From: Halosolutus gelatinilyticus
GTDB taxonomy: Archaea; Halobacteriota; Halobacteria; Halobacteriales; Natrialbaceae
DNA length: 64,000 nt
Assembly: GCF_023028105.1 (NCBI RefSeq)
Contig: NZ_CP095492.1
Span: forward strand, 372,001 to 436,000
Reading direction: 5' to 3'
Position 1 is the first letter of the stretch. Each line of letters begins with the position of its first letter. Made by a program: the position numbers and the translations under genes. Below are positions 17,608-26,342 of the stretch, piece after piece. Below the pieces are notes generated by a model. It ran no database searches. It was not told the origin of the DNA and saw nothing but the letters and a program-made list of their open reading frames with translations.

Positions 17608-18003
17608 ATGTCGAGTGCACGAAAACCGGCGAATGTATCGGCGAACGCGTCACTGACCAGTGAGTTCGTCGAACGGCGCCGCGCCGATGCGACGCCGTTC
17701 GAGCGGGAGCTGTGGGATATCCTCGACGAGATTCCGGATCCGCACATCCCGGTGAGCCTCGTCGAAATGGCGATGGTTTACGACATCTGCGAAGAGGACA
17801 GCCACGTCACCGTCGAGTTGACATTCCCCTGTATGGGCTGCCCGGCCTACGACATGATCCACAACGATATCCGGAGCTGTCTGGCGGTCGTTGACGGCGT
17901 CGACGAGGTCGAAATCGACGTCGTCTGGGATCCCGTTTGGTCGAAGGACATGCTCACCGATGCCGTCCGAGAAAAGATGCGCGAAGCAGGAATCAGCCTC
18001 TAA
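17608..18003 (+). CDS. paaD: PaaD, MIP18/DUF59 domain part of phenylacetyl-CoA epoxidase maturation factor
   Basis: 131-residue MIP18-family protein thought to help assemble or insert the metal centre of the epoxidase. It has IPDPHIPVSLVEMAMVYDI and the family motif TFPCMGCPAYDM. In enteric bacteria PaaD continues into a C-terminal zinc ribbon. Here the protein stops after the DUF59 domain, and the ribbon is a separate gene at 18981. It starts three bases after the paaA stop. Confidence 0.9.
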   Translation: MSSARKPANVSANASLTSEFVERRRADATPFERELWDILDEIPDPHIPVSLVEMAMVYDICEEDSHVTVELTFPCMGCPAYDMIHNDIRSCLAVVDGVDEVEIDVVWDPVWSKDMLTDAVREKMREAGISL

Positions 18004-18008
18004 CCGCC

Positions 18009-18218
18009 ATGAAATACGAAGTATTCGCACGAATCAATCAAGGTGATGATACCAAACATATCGGTAACGTCACCGCGGAGAGCGATCGACTCGCAAAGAT
18101 GTACGCACACAACACGTTCAACGAAGAAGACTGGGACTTCCTCGCCGTCATCAACGAGGCGGATCTCCTCGAAGTGACCGGCGGCCGACCCGAACTCGAG
18201 GTGAGTGCCAGTGAGTGA
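18009..18218 (+). CDS. paaB: Phenylacetyl-CoA epoxidase subunit PaaB
   Basis: Small structural subunit bridging PaaA/PaaC. ATG 18009 gives 69 residues, starting MKYEVFARINQGDDTKHIG and containing AHNTFNEEDWDFLAVI, as in the family but shorter at the C-terminus than enterobacterial PaaB. An upstream start at 17937 overlaps paaD and is rejected. Its stop overlaps the paaC start region. Confidence 0.9.
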   Translation: MKYEVFARINQGDDTKHIGNVTAESDRLAKMYAHNTFNEEDWDFLAVINEADLLEVTGGRPELEVSASE

Positions 18219-18981
18219 CGATACCTGGCCCGAACTGGCGCTCGACTACGTACAGGCCGTCTACGACACGAAGCTCCTGCTCGGACACCGGTACGCCCAG
18301 TGGAGCCTCTCGGGTCCGTCGCTCGAGGACGACATCGGCGGTGCGAGCGCCGCACAGGAGGAAATCGGCCACGTCCGCCAGCTAGCGCGCGAACTCGAAG
18401 GACAGGGTCGAGACGCCGACTGGCTGAGCGGCGACCGCGAGCCCGATGAGTTCGCCAACGCGGCCTGTCTCGACCGCATCGACGGCGAGTGGCCGTCGTA
18501 CATCGCGTCGATCGCTCCGGCAGACCGCGCGTCGTGGTACCTGATCGACGCGATCGATCGGGACGACCTGTTCGGCCTGATCACCAAGATGGGCGAAGAC
18601 GAGTACTTCCACCTGGAGTACCACGACGCCCGGCTGGAAACGCTGGCCGAAGACGATCCGGAAACGATCCAGCGAACCCTGGAGACGACGCTCCCGCAGA
18701 CGCTCTCGCTGATCGGTCCGACCGCGTACGATGCTGACGAGGATCCGGTGTTCGGTTCCGGATTCACGGATCGGCCGGTCGCCGAGATCCGTGAGTCGTT
18801 CGCCAACCACTACCGAGAGCTGTTCGCGGAAACGGACGTCTCTCTCGAGAACGTCGACTGGAACGCTCCGGCTCTCGAGGAGTGGGACGAGACGCAACGA
18901 CGCGCCGGCGGCGGGGCAATCAGCGACGAAGACGTCCGACAGCTCCGCGGCGAAGAGAACGAGCTGTTCTTTATGAACTGA
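18205..18981 (+). CDS. paaC: Phenylacetyl-CoA epoxidase structural subunit PaaC
   Basis: Ferritin-like structural partner of PaaA, 258 residues. It has LLLGHRYAQWSLSGPSLEDDI, AAQEEIGHVRQL and MGEDEYFHLEYHDARLE. GTG start at 18205 or 18211; both overlap paaB by a few bases, so coupled translation is likely. In known complexes PaaC does not hold the working metal centre. Confidence 0.92.
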   Translation: MPVSDDTWPELALDYVQAVYDTKLLLGHRYAQWSLSGPSLEDDIGGASAAQEEIGHVRQLARELEGQGRDADWLSGDREPDEFANAACLDRIDGEWPSYIASIAPADRASWYLIDAIDRDDLFGLITKMGEDEYFHLEYHDARLETLAEDDPETIQRTLETTLPQTLSLIGPTAYDADEDPVFGSGFTDRPVAEIRESFANHYRELFAETDVSLENVDWNAPALEEWDETQRRAGGGAISDEDVRQLRGEENELFFMN

Positions 18982-19166
18982 TGATGGGAATGAACGATCG
19001 ACTCTCGAAATTGACCGTGACGTGTCCGTTCTGTGAGTCGGCGGATACGGAACGGGAGTCCGCTTTCGGCAGCGAAATTTCGAAGGCCCAGTACTACTGC
19101 AACGGCTGCAACACAGTGTTCGAACGGATCAAATACGACGGCGCGAATCCGGACACCGGTCGGTAA
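18981..19166 (+). CDS. PaaD zinc-ribbon domain encoded as a separate small protein
   Basis: 61-residue protein starting at ATG 18981 (or 18984), overlapping the paaC stop by one base. It contains CPFCESADTERESAFGSEIS, then YYCNGCNTVFERIK: two CxxC pairs forming a zinc ribbon. The pattern (C-x2-C, then a FGS segment, then C-x2-C and F-x-x-I/F-K) matches the C-terminal domain of bacterial PaaD. In this operon PaaD is therefore split into two genes separated by paaB and paaC. Confidence 0.85.
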   Translation: MMGMNDRLSKLTVTCPFCESADTERESAFGSEISKAQYYCNGCNTVFERIKYDGANPDTGR

Positions 19167-19226
19167 CCGACCTCGTGTTCGACGTTCGCCCTCGGTACCC
19201 ATAGCGACAGCTTCCCCATTATTTAC

Positions 19227-19263
19227 ACAAAATATATTTTCCGAATTTAGAAAGCTTTTTATG
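19227..19263 (+). promoter_or_regulatory. AT-rich promoter of the crotonase gene
   Basis: Two AT-rich boxes, AAATATATTTT (from about 19228) and CTTTTTATG (from about 19254). The second is centred about 28 bases before ATG 19288, fitting a leaderless start and independent transcription from the paa operon. Confidence 0.5.
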
Positions 19264-19287
19264 GCGCGGTAGCGATGTGAGTCCTGT

Positions 19288-20130
19288 ATGGAGCTCCCAG
19301 CGTTCAGTGAGCTAGATCTGGAGTATTTCACGACGGAAATAAACAGCCACGTCGGTATCCTTCGCCTCGACCGGCCGCCGGCGAACGCACACGACATCGA
19401 GGTCTTGCTGGACCTCCAGCGCGCCATCGAGGCCGTTCGGTTCGACGAGAACGTCCGCGCCGTCCTCTTCGGCAGTTCCAACGAGAAGTTCTTCTCGACG
19501 GGCTTCGACATTCAGGTTCTGCAGGAGGAGTCCGGTCGGCAGGTCGGCTACGCGAGTCAGACGAGCAAGGAGATCATCATGAAGATGCGGACGACCGACA
19601 CTATCTTCATCGCGATGGTCAACGGTCACTGCATGGGCGGCGGCCTCGAGCTCGCGCTCGGCTGTGACTTCCGATACATCGGCGACGATGACGACTACAA
19701 CATCGGCATGCCCGAGATTCACCTCGGACTCATCGCCGGCGAGGCGGGGACGCAACTGCTACCTCGATACATCGATCGCTCCGAAGCGCTACGGATGATG
19801 CTCACCGGCGATACTCTCACGCCGGAAGAAGCGACGGAGAGGGGGATTTTCGACGAGATCCATCCGCCGGAAGAGGTCGAAGACGCCGCCTTCGAGTTCG
19901 CACAGGAGATCGCCGAGAAGCCGAGCGTCGCGGTGGGTAACAACAAGCTCGCCGTCAACGAGGGCCTCGAAATGCCGCTGTCGGACGCGCTGGCCCACGA
20001 GCGCGAACTGCAGAACCGCCTCCTCGGTTCCGACGTCGCGAAGGAGGGCGTCGACGCCTTCCTCAACGACCGCAAGCCCGACTTCGTGGGCGTCGAACTC
20101 GGCGACAAGGAACCGGGCGATGAGGAGTAA
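19288..20130 (+). CDS. Enoyl-CoA hydratase/isomerase next to the paa operon
   Basis: 280-residue crotonase. NGHCMGGGLELALGCDF holds the first catalytic Glu, and GMPEIHLGLIAGEAG the second, after a two-residue insertion (DDDD loop). The rest of the fold is normal, with an acidic tail ending in GDKEPGDEE. It could serve as the PaaF/PaaG-like step after ring epoxidation, but the sequence alone does not tell hydratase from oxepin-forming isomerase. It has its own promoter. Confidence 0.85.
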   Translation: MELPAFSELDLEYFTTEINSHVGILRLDRPPANAHDIEVLLDLQRAIEAVRFDENVRAVLFGSSNEKFFSTGFDIQVLQEESGRQVGYASQTSKEIIMKMRTTDTIFIAMVNGHCMGGGLELALGCDFRYIGDDDDYNIGMPEIHLGLIAGEAGTQLLPRYIDRSEALRMMLTGDTLTPEEATERGIFDEIHPPEEVEDAAFEFAQEIAEKPSVAVGNNKLAVNEGLEMPLSDALAHERELQNRLLGSDVAKEGVDAFLNDRKPDFVGVELGDKEPGDEE

Positions 20131-20311
20131 CGGTCGCTCGCGGTACCGTCGGTCTCGCCTCTGACATACCGTCCGCGCCCGTTCTCAGCCCGTAGCGAGA
20201 AGAGACGAGAGAGGCGCCGCCGTATCTCTTCGTCTCGACCGACGACTCGCGGCGAACGCTGCGGCCACGATAGGGCGTCGACCAGAGAACGGCGGCCGTC
20301 GCCGATTCGAA

Positions 20312-21268
20312 TTACGGCGTCAGCAGAAGGCCGGTCGGATACGAGTCGATCGCAGGACGGTATCGAACCGGCGTTCCGTCAAGACGTTCGACGGGACCCA
20401 GTTCGGCGAGTCGCCGCAGGTGCGCGGCCGCCTCGCCCGCGCCGAATTTCGCGTGGATACCGCGCAGTTCACCGAACAGCTCTCGCGCTACATCCCACGG
20501 CGTCCGCGCCGACGGTTCCGGTGTCGCGATCGCACGAAAGGCCGCTCTGGCCCGGTTCCGGTGGTGGCGTCGCGCTTCGTCGATCGCCGTCGGAATCTCG
20601 ATTTCCATACCGTGTCCTGGGTATCCGTCCGTCCGTATCGATTCGAAGCGATTCAGCGATGCGAGATACTGACCGAGCGAATCGTCGAGTCGCGTATCGC
20701 TCCCTCCGACGTTCGGCGTGTACGTTGGTAGCAGCAGGTCCCCGAGGAAGATCCCCTCGTCCGTCCGGAACGAGACGTGACCGACGGTGTGACCCGGCGT
20801 GTGAACGAACTCGACGTCGACGACAGTATCACCGTCTCCGTGGGGCGTCACCGCGAACGAGTCGGGTACCGGAGACGGCGTATCGGCGCTCGAGACGTCG
20901 TCCCGAACCGACTCCGGGACGCCCCATCGCTCGAGAACCCGTCGATCGCGACGACATCGCCGCTCGCGAGCGGCCGCGTAGTCGCCGATCAGCAGCGTAT
21001 CATCGGCGTGAGCGTGTATCGAGGCGTCGGCGCGATCCGCGAGACGGGACGCGAGGCCGGCGTGGTCGATGTGCCAGTGGGTGAGAAGGACGTGATCCAC
21101 GTCCGTTATCGCGATCCCGGCGTCCGCGATCCCGTCCCGAAGCGCAGTCCACGCAGTATCGGACGGCGGACCTGGATCGATGACGACGCCGCGGGCCGGA
21201 AGCAGGTACGCACAGTTCGTTCCCTCCGGCGATCCGCCGCCGACGGAAACCCTGACGACGTCACTCAC
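20312..21268 (-). CDS. Metallo-beta-lactamase-fold hydrolase
   Basis: 318-residue hydrolase with the metal motif THWHIDHAGL (HxHxDH), a second His in HTPGHTVGHVSF and Asp in GIFLGDLLLPTY. A C-terminal helical domain of about 90 residues (RRHHRNRARAAFRAI onward) resembles LACTB2-like or thioesterase-type family members. Its ATG overlaps the end of the UbiD-like gene upstream by 8 bases, so it belongs to that operon. Likely a thioester or ester hydrolase acting on the decarboxylase pathway product; inference from context. Confidence 0.85.
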   Translation of the reverse strand: MSDVVRVSVGGGSPEGTNCAYLLPARGVVIDPGPPSDTAWTALRDGIADAGIAITDVDHVLLTHWHIDHAGLASRLADRADASIHAHADDTLLIGDYAAARERRCRRDRRVLERWGVPESVRDDVSSADTPSPVPDSFAVTPHGDGDTVVDVEFVHTPGHTVGHVSFRTDEGIFLGDLLLPTYTPNVGGSDTRLDDSLGQYLASLNRFESIRTDGYPGHGMEIEIPTAIDEARRHHRNRARAAFRAIATPEPSARTPWDVARELFGELRGIHAKFGAGEAAAHLRRLAELGPVERLDGTPVRYRPAIDSYPTGLLLTP

Positions 21269-22688
21269 GGACGTCGCTCACTCCGCGCTCGTCGAGGAGC
21301 GCGTCGAGCCCTAGTTCCTCCCACCTGTCGGCGACCGACTCCAGCACGTTCTCGGAAAAGGACGTCTCGAAATTCACGCGAGGTGCGATGTACTCTTCGT
21401 CCCACCGCGGATCCCACGTCGCATTGATGTAGAGCCGGGAGCCGTTCGATCCGTCGGAACGGTATAGCGGCGCCGTCGCGCTCGAGGCGTTCGGTTCGCT
21501 GAAGATCCAGTCGTTGGCGGGGTGGGCCTTGACCCACATGTCGTCGATCGCTCGAGCCAGGTTCGACGGATCAGCCTGCTCGTCAAGTATGAGTACCTTG
21601 TCGAACAGGTCCGAGAACGAGAAGAGCGTATTAGCGAGCTGCCACTCGAATCCGGCGTACAGGATTTCGCTCGAGACGATACAGAAGCCAAGTTGCCCTT
21701 CGACCGGCAACTGAATCCACTCGACGGGCGAGACGCCCCAGTAGTTGTTCACTCGACGGAAGAGCTTCGCCGTCTCGACAAGACACATCAGGTGCAGATC
21801 GTCGGTTAAGGGCTCGCCGAGCGGAGTAAACGGAACGATCGGTTCCTCACGGAGTGCGATCGCCTCGGCGTCGACATCGACGGTCGTCGTCTCGCACGCC
21901 AGTTCCCACGCTGCTTTCGGCTTGGTTTCGTCGATCACTGCCTCCGATTCGACGGGACTCATCCGGCCGTCGATGCGTACTTCGGCGTCCGTCGGAACGA
22001 TCCGCGAATCGATCGTCGTCACAGGGACGTCGGTCAATCCCGCTGCCAATTCCGGGACGGTCGGCGTCGTCTGGCCCTGTGTCCACCCCTGAAGCGCCGC
22101 GATGAGAGCGGCGGCCGAGACACCGAAAACGACGCTTACGTCGGCCGACGGCGAACACCACTTGGTGACCGCCTCGGGGACAGCGAGTCGTAACGTCCGG
22201 CTCCGCTGTACTCGACCCCTGATCGGAGCCCAGGTCGTGACGCCGTTGGCCTCCACGACGAGCAGACCCATGGAGACGAGCGGCGTCCCGTTACCGTCCG
22301 TCGGCAGCCCGAGGGAGTACATATCGATCCCCTCACGGACGGTTGCGGCCGGTTTGTCAGTGACGCGGTCGTCGACCGCGGACGACTGCCACCGAGCCAG
22401 GCGCTCGATCAGTTCGATATACGATCGTTCCGCGCCGAGATCGAGGGCCTGCGTAATGCGTTGCCACGGTTGTTGATCGGCGCTGGCGAACTGGTCGGCG
22501 CCGCCGTAAACGCCGCTCACCGGGCGGACCGCACCGGACGTGTTCTCGAAGAGCGTGACGGGACAGTTATGGCGGATCGCCTCGCTCGCGACCTCGGCGA
22601 CTGCACCGTCCCAGTGGACGTGTTCCGTAACGGAAACCAGGTCGTCGGTCTCCCGAAGTCGCTCGAGATGTCGTCGTAGCGCCGTCAT
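21261..22688 (-). CDS. UbiD-family protein lacking the canonical active-site signature
   Basis: 475 residues with the UbiD fold, recognisable from HLERLRETDDLVSVTEHV, PVTLFENTSG and QPWQRITQAL. It diverges exactly at the prenylated-FMN catalytic region. The expected EGEI segment is DGRM, and the EGPFGDYFGY block of active UbiD enzymes is replaced by an unrelated stretch (DETKPKAAWELACETTT). It overlaps the canonical UbiD gene by 4 bases. A non-catalytic or regulatory subunit of a two-UbiD complex, comparable to PpcA/PpcB of phenylphosphate carboxylase, is a reasonable inference. Confidence 0.8.
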   Translation of the reverse strand: MTALRRHLERLRETDDLVSVTEHVHWDGAVAEVASEAIRHNCPVTLFENTSGAVRPVSGVYGGADQFASADQQPWQRITQALDLGAERSYIELIERLARWQSSAVDDRVTDKPAATVREGIDMYSLGLPTDGNGTPLVSMGLLVVEANGVTTWAPIRGRVQRSRTLRLAVPEAVTKWCSPSADVSVVFGVSAAALIAALQGWTQGQTTPTVPELAAGLTDVPVTTIDSRIVPTDAEVRIDGRMSPVESEAVIDETKPKAAWELACETTTVDVDAEAIALREEPIVPFTPLGEPLTDDLHLMCLVETAKLFRRVNNYWGVSPVEWIQLPVEGQLGFCIVSSEILYAGFEWQLANTLFSFSDLFDKVLILDEQADPSNLARAIDDMWVKAHPANDWIFSEPNASSATAPLYRSDGSNGSRLYINATWDPRWDEEYIAPRVNFETSFSENVLESVADRWEELGLDALLDERGVSDVRE

Positions 22689-24181
22689 TGCGCACCCTCC
22701 CCGGGATCGACGAACGACAGCGTGCTCGTGTCGACGCCGGCCCGTTCGAGTATCTTTTGCGCCCGATATCTGCGCTCGACGTCGCCGGTCGGCTGCGATT
22801 TCCGCGCAGACCTATCGCTGGTCGCATCGATGTACGCCTTCGCCGTCTTCGCTTTCGACGTTCCGGTCTGGATGTCGCCCTTTTCGGTCGGCGTTTGATA
22901 GATGTTCAGCGGAACTTTCGGCATCGTTTCGACCCCGAACTGGTGAAAGTCGGTATCCGGATCCGCGTATAACGCGAGCGCCTCGAGTACCTCTCGTTGG
23001 TCGAGCGGATTGACGTCCGCGTCGACGAATATAAAGAAGTCGACGTGGAGCATCCCCCACGTCGTAAAGATGAAATTCGCCATATCGTGGAGATAGCTGG
23101 GATTGGTCTTCTCGGTCGAGATCGTATAGATCGTTCGCGGCGTCGACTTCCACGGGGCACAGCACTCGACGTCGAACTGGGCGGTTCGTAGTCCGAGCGT
23201 CGCATCCGGGCCGACGCAACCGACCTCCATCGAACTGGTCGTGTTCTCCGAATGCCCGACGCCGGTACCTTCGACGCAGAACGGGAGTATCGGATCCGTC
23301 TGGTGCGTGATTCCTGTCACTCGAAAGAGGGGCATCGATCTTCTGGGACCGTGCATATAGCCGAAATAGTCGCCGAAGGGGCCTTCGTCGCGGCGCTCGT
23401 TCGGAAGGATCTCGCCCTCGATGACGAGTTCGGCTGTCGCCGGAACGAGGAGATCGTTCGTTTCACACGGAACGAGTTCAACCGGCTCCCGTTTCAACCC
23501 GCCCGCGTATTCGGCCTCGTTCCGACCCGTCGGAATCCACATTACGGACGTGTACCGGACCGCTGGTTCGACGCCGACGGCGATCGCGACGGGCATCGGT
23601 TCGTTTCGCTCTTCGTACTTGTAGTAGTAGAGGTTCGGTGTTTGCTCGCCCGCTAACAGGAGGACGCTACTCGTTTCGCTGTCGTGGATCATCGTTCGAT
23701 GATTCGACCAGTCGACCCAGTCGGAATCGGGATCCGGTGCGATAAGCGTGTGGACGTTCGAATAGCGCCCGCCGTCGCCCGCGTGAATGTACGGCCACGG
23801 GAAGTCAAGGAGATCGATCTCGTCACCTGTCCGGATTTCTTCTTTACAGGGTGCATCGTCCGCGGAAACCGTCACCGGTTCGATCGGATCCTTCAGTCGA
23901 TCGATCACCGATTCGTAGTATTCACTGTACGAGAGATCCGGTGGCAATCCCAGCCCGAGTGCGATTCGATCCCACGGTCTGCGCTGGGTTCCTCGATACG
24001 GGTCGCCGACGAGTTGCGCCGATTCGACGCTCTCAAACAGCGGAACGGCGCTGTCTTCGACGTTCAACAGCATCGTGACGGCACTGGCCTCGAGATTCCA
24101 CGAAACGGGCTCGGAGATCCGATGGAGATCGCCTCTCGTCTCGAGCGTCTGAAGGTACTGTCGGAAGCTGTGGATCGTCAT
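22685..24181 (-). CDS. UbiD-family decarboxylase, canonical
   Basis: Prenylated-FMN dependent (de)carboxylase of 498 residues from ATG 24181 (MTIHSFRQYL); longer upstream starts overlap the previous gene and are rejected. Active-site elements are complete: Arg in DWSNHRTMIH, Glu in VIEGEILP, and EGPFGDYFGYMHGPR. ATG overlaps the preceding gene's stop by four bases. No UbiX flavin prenyltransferase is in the window, so the cofactor must come from elsewhere. An aromatic or unsaturated acid is the likely substrate. Confidence 0.9.
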   Translation of the reverse strand: MTIHSFRQYLQTLETRGDLHRISEPVSWNLEASAVTMLLNVEDSAVPLFESVESAQLVGDPYRGTQRRPWDRIALGLGLPPDLSYSEYYESVIDRLKDPIEPVTVSADDAPCKEEIRTGDEIDLLDFPWPYIHAGDGGRYSNVHTLIAPDPDSDWVDWSNHRTMIHDSETSSVLLLAGEQTPNLYYYKYEERNEPMPVAIAVGVEPAVRYTSVMWIPTGRNEAEYAGGLKREPVELVPCETNDLLVPATAELVIEGEILPNERRDEGPFGDYFGYMHGPRRSMPLFRVTGITHQTDPILPFCVEGTGVGHSENTTSSMEVGCVGPDATLGLRTAQFDVECCAPWKSTPRTIYTISTEKTNPSYLHDMANFIFTTWGMLHVDFFIFVDADVNPLDQREVLEALALYADPDTDFHQFGVETMPKVPLNIYQTPTEKGDIQTGTSKAKTAKAYIDATSDRSARKSQPTGDVERRYRAQKILERAGVDTSTLSFVDPGEGAQ

Positions 24182-24675
24182 TTGTGATTGTGCAACTCGT
24201 TTGCCAGTTCGTCGCGCTCGGACTGCACTTTGAGGTCGATGTACTCGCTCACGAGTTCCGGATACGTATCGGACAGGTAGTCGAGCATGATCGTTCGGCT
24301 CGCCTCGGAGACGGACTCGTGCTCTCCTTTCTCCGTGAGATACTGCAGGAGCGTCTTCACTTCCTTCGACCTGGTGTTGATCACGGTCGACTGTTCCTCG
24401 ACCTCGGCCATCGTCGACTCGAGCAGATCGGTATCGATCGAATCGCCGCTGTCCGTCTCGAGGACGTCGAGATACCACTCTTCTTTGGTGTTCTCGTGCG
24501 GCCCTTTGACGACGGTCAGCGTGTCCGGATCGGTGAGATTGTCCGGATCTCGATCGATCTTGGCCCGGATGTCGAAGATCTCTTTCGTTTCTTCGTCGCT
24601 CACTTGTAACTGGATTTCCTCCCCCTCTGGATCGTCGGGTAGGTTACTTTCCGACGTAACGTATTTCCCTGCCAT
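24178..24675 (-). CDS. Small acidic protein leading the UbiD operon, family unknown
   Basis: 165 residues, very acidic, with no recognised domain. The first half looks like beta strands (IQLQVSDEETKEIFDIRAKI, TLTVVKG). The second half is helical and charged (EVEEQSTVINTRSKEVKTLLQ, SVSEASRTIMLDYLSDTYPEL). No signal peptide or membrane segment. It starts the operon small protein-UbiD-UbiD-like-hydrolase and overlaps ubiD by ATGA, so tight stoichiometry with the decarboxylase is suggested. An AT-rich box (AAATAAAAA, 24705-24713) upstream may be its promoter. It may be an accessory subunit, but no function can be assigned. Confidence 0.8.
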   Translation of the reverse strand: MAGKYVTSESNLPDDPEGEEIQLQVSDEETKEIFDIRAKIDRDPDNLTDPDTLTVVKGPHENTKEEWYLDVLETDSGDSIDTDLLESTMAEVEEQSTVINTRSKEVKTLLQYLTEKGEHESVSEASRTIMLDYLSDTYPELVSEYIDLKVQSERDELANELHNHK

Positions 24676-24881
24676 GCCAGTTGTCGACTAGTCGCTCGTC
24701 CTCCAAATAAAAACCCTATCTAAGTTAACTAACATATTCGCGCGTTTTGAGGGAAGTCTCGTTCCGACAGAACGACGCTGATCGAATCCCGTTTCGGATC
24801 GCCTCGTCCGACTGTATCTATCGCCTCCGCCGTGTCCGTCGAGTAGTAACAGAGATGGGGCCAGAGTGGCTACCTGGACGT

Positions 24882-25488
24882 ATGCTCAGCGCCGATCAGA
24901 AGGCGCGCTATCTCGAGAATATCGAAACCGGAACGACGAGAAGAGTGTGGCGAAATCACCGTTTCGGCGGACGAGATCGTCGCCTTTGCGGAGCAATTCG
25001 ATCCGCTCGAGTTTCACACCGATCCGGAGGCCGCGTCGGAGAGTCGATACGGCGGCCTCATCGCTAGCGGCTACCGCACGCTCTCCCTCTCGGTTCGGCT
25101 CGTCGTCGAGGAAGTTCGAAGCAAACGGGCCGTCATCGCCGGTCTCGGAATCGACGACGTCCGCTGGCACGAACCGGTTCGGCCGAGCGAGACGCTCTCC
25201 GTGACGACGACGGTTCTCGATAGTCGCCCGTCCGAGAGCGATCCGACCACCGGCGTCGTCCGCGAACGGATCTCGGTGACCAACCGGACGGAAACCGAGG
25301 TACTCTCACTCGAGAATTACGAGCTAGTCGAGCGGCGAAATTCGGCGCGCTGGAACGGGCTGACCGACGTTACCTGGTTGCGGTTTACGGGACGAGTCGA
25401 TCCAGCTACGTCGATCCACTACCCGCGATGTGGGATTCCGTTACAAGTGCTGGCGATCGTACCGACTCGTACTCGCGGCTTGCGTTGA
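24882..25488 (+). pseudogene. MaoC-family hydratase with a frameshift and lost stop
   Basis: From ATG 24882 the frame reads MLSADQKARYLENIETGTT, the normal MaoC start. The rest of the domain is in the next frame from about 24940: ECGEITVSADEIVAFAEQF, DPLEFHTDPEAA, YGGLIASGYRTLSL, then VLDSRPSESDPTTGVVRERI and LENYELVERR near 25340. So a single indel lies near 24935-24945. After ELVERR the frame runs about 50 unlike residues to 25488, suggesting the original stop is also gone. A sequencing error could explain the frameshift, but not the extra tail. Confidence 0.75.
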
Positions 25489-25595
25489 CCGCCGGCTTGA
25501 AGCCGTTTGAGCCTCGAGTCGCGGGGCGACCAGTGATGTGGCTCGGCAAGAGTTCGAACGTATCCACGATCGAACGGCCGACAGTCGGTCCGGGA

Positions 25596-26342
25596 TCACC
25601 GTTCCAAGAACGCGTTCACGCCGTCTTCGTGTTCCGGCGTGCCGTACGCGATCGATTGGGTGAGAAGTTCGTGGTCGAGCGCCTCCCGCCAGTACCGACC
25701 CATGTTTTCGTGAATCGCGCGTTTTGTCAGCCCGAGCGTCGTCGTTGGACGCTGTCGGAGCGTCTCGAGGAGGTCGTCGACGGTCGCCTCGAGGTCGCCG
25801 TCCGGGACGGCCTCGTTTACGAGGCCGATCTCCGCGGCTTCAGCCGCGGAGACGAATTCGGCGGTCAGCGCTAGCCGTTTGGCGGTGCGAAGGCCGATGA
25901 GTCGCGGAAGTAAGAACGTCCCCCCGGTATCCGGGACGAGTCCGACTCGCGCGAACGCACAGCTAAACGACGCTGAGTCGGCGGCGTATGCGAAGTCGCT
26001 GACGGCCGTTACCGCGAGTCCGGCACCGACCGCATCGCCGTTTACTTTCGCGACGATCGGTACTTCGGACGTGAGGGCCGTTTCGACGACTCGGCCGAGC
26101 GTCTCGCTCGTCCGGTCGAACGATTCCTTCGGGGTCTCGTCGCGCTCGGCCATCGCCTCGAGGTCGCCACCAGCGCTGAACGCGTCGCCCTCGCCGGTGA
26201 GAACGATCGCGTCGTGCCCGTCGGCGTCGGCGCCGTCGATGGCGTCAGCTAACGATTCGGCCGCCTCGGCCGTGAATGCGTTCAGCGAGTCGGGTCGATC
26301 GAACGTGACCGTTCGCACGCCGTTCTCGTCGTCGACGATCAT
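25596..26342 (-). CDS. Crotonase-family protein, isomerase-like
   Basis: 248-residue crotonase with FSAGGDLEAM and NGDAVGAGLAVTAVSD. Both glutamate positions of classical hydratases are replaced (Ala in GLAVT, non-Glu in SCAFARVGL), and the pattern FARVGLVPDTGGTFLLPRL is that of delta-isomerases such as PaaG, whose catalytic residue is an Asp. Start ATG 26342 (MIVDDENGVRTV) fits the family. It is convergent with the broken MaoC gene. Isomerisation of a double bond in a CoA ester is the favoured role. Confidence 0.82.
   Translation of the reverse strand: MIVDDENGVRTVTFDRPDSLNAFTAEAAESLADAIDGADADGHDAIVLTGEGDAFSAGGDLEAMAERDETPKESFDRTSETLGRVVETALTSEVPIVAKVNGDAVGAGLAVTAVSDFAYAADSASFSCAFARVGLVPDTGGTFLLPRLIGLRTAKRLALTAEFVSAAEAAEIGLVNEAVPDGDLEATVDDLLETLRQRPTTTLGLTKRAIHENMGRYWREALDHELLTQSIAYGTPEHEDGVNAFLER

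Noticed and set aside
19200-19240. TTTACACAAAATATATTTTCC as another copy of the 20-bp dyad
   Set aside because: Only the left arm matches; no GTAC centre and no TGTAA arm.
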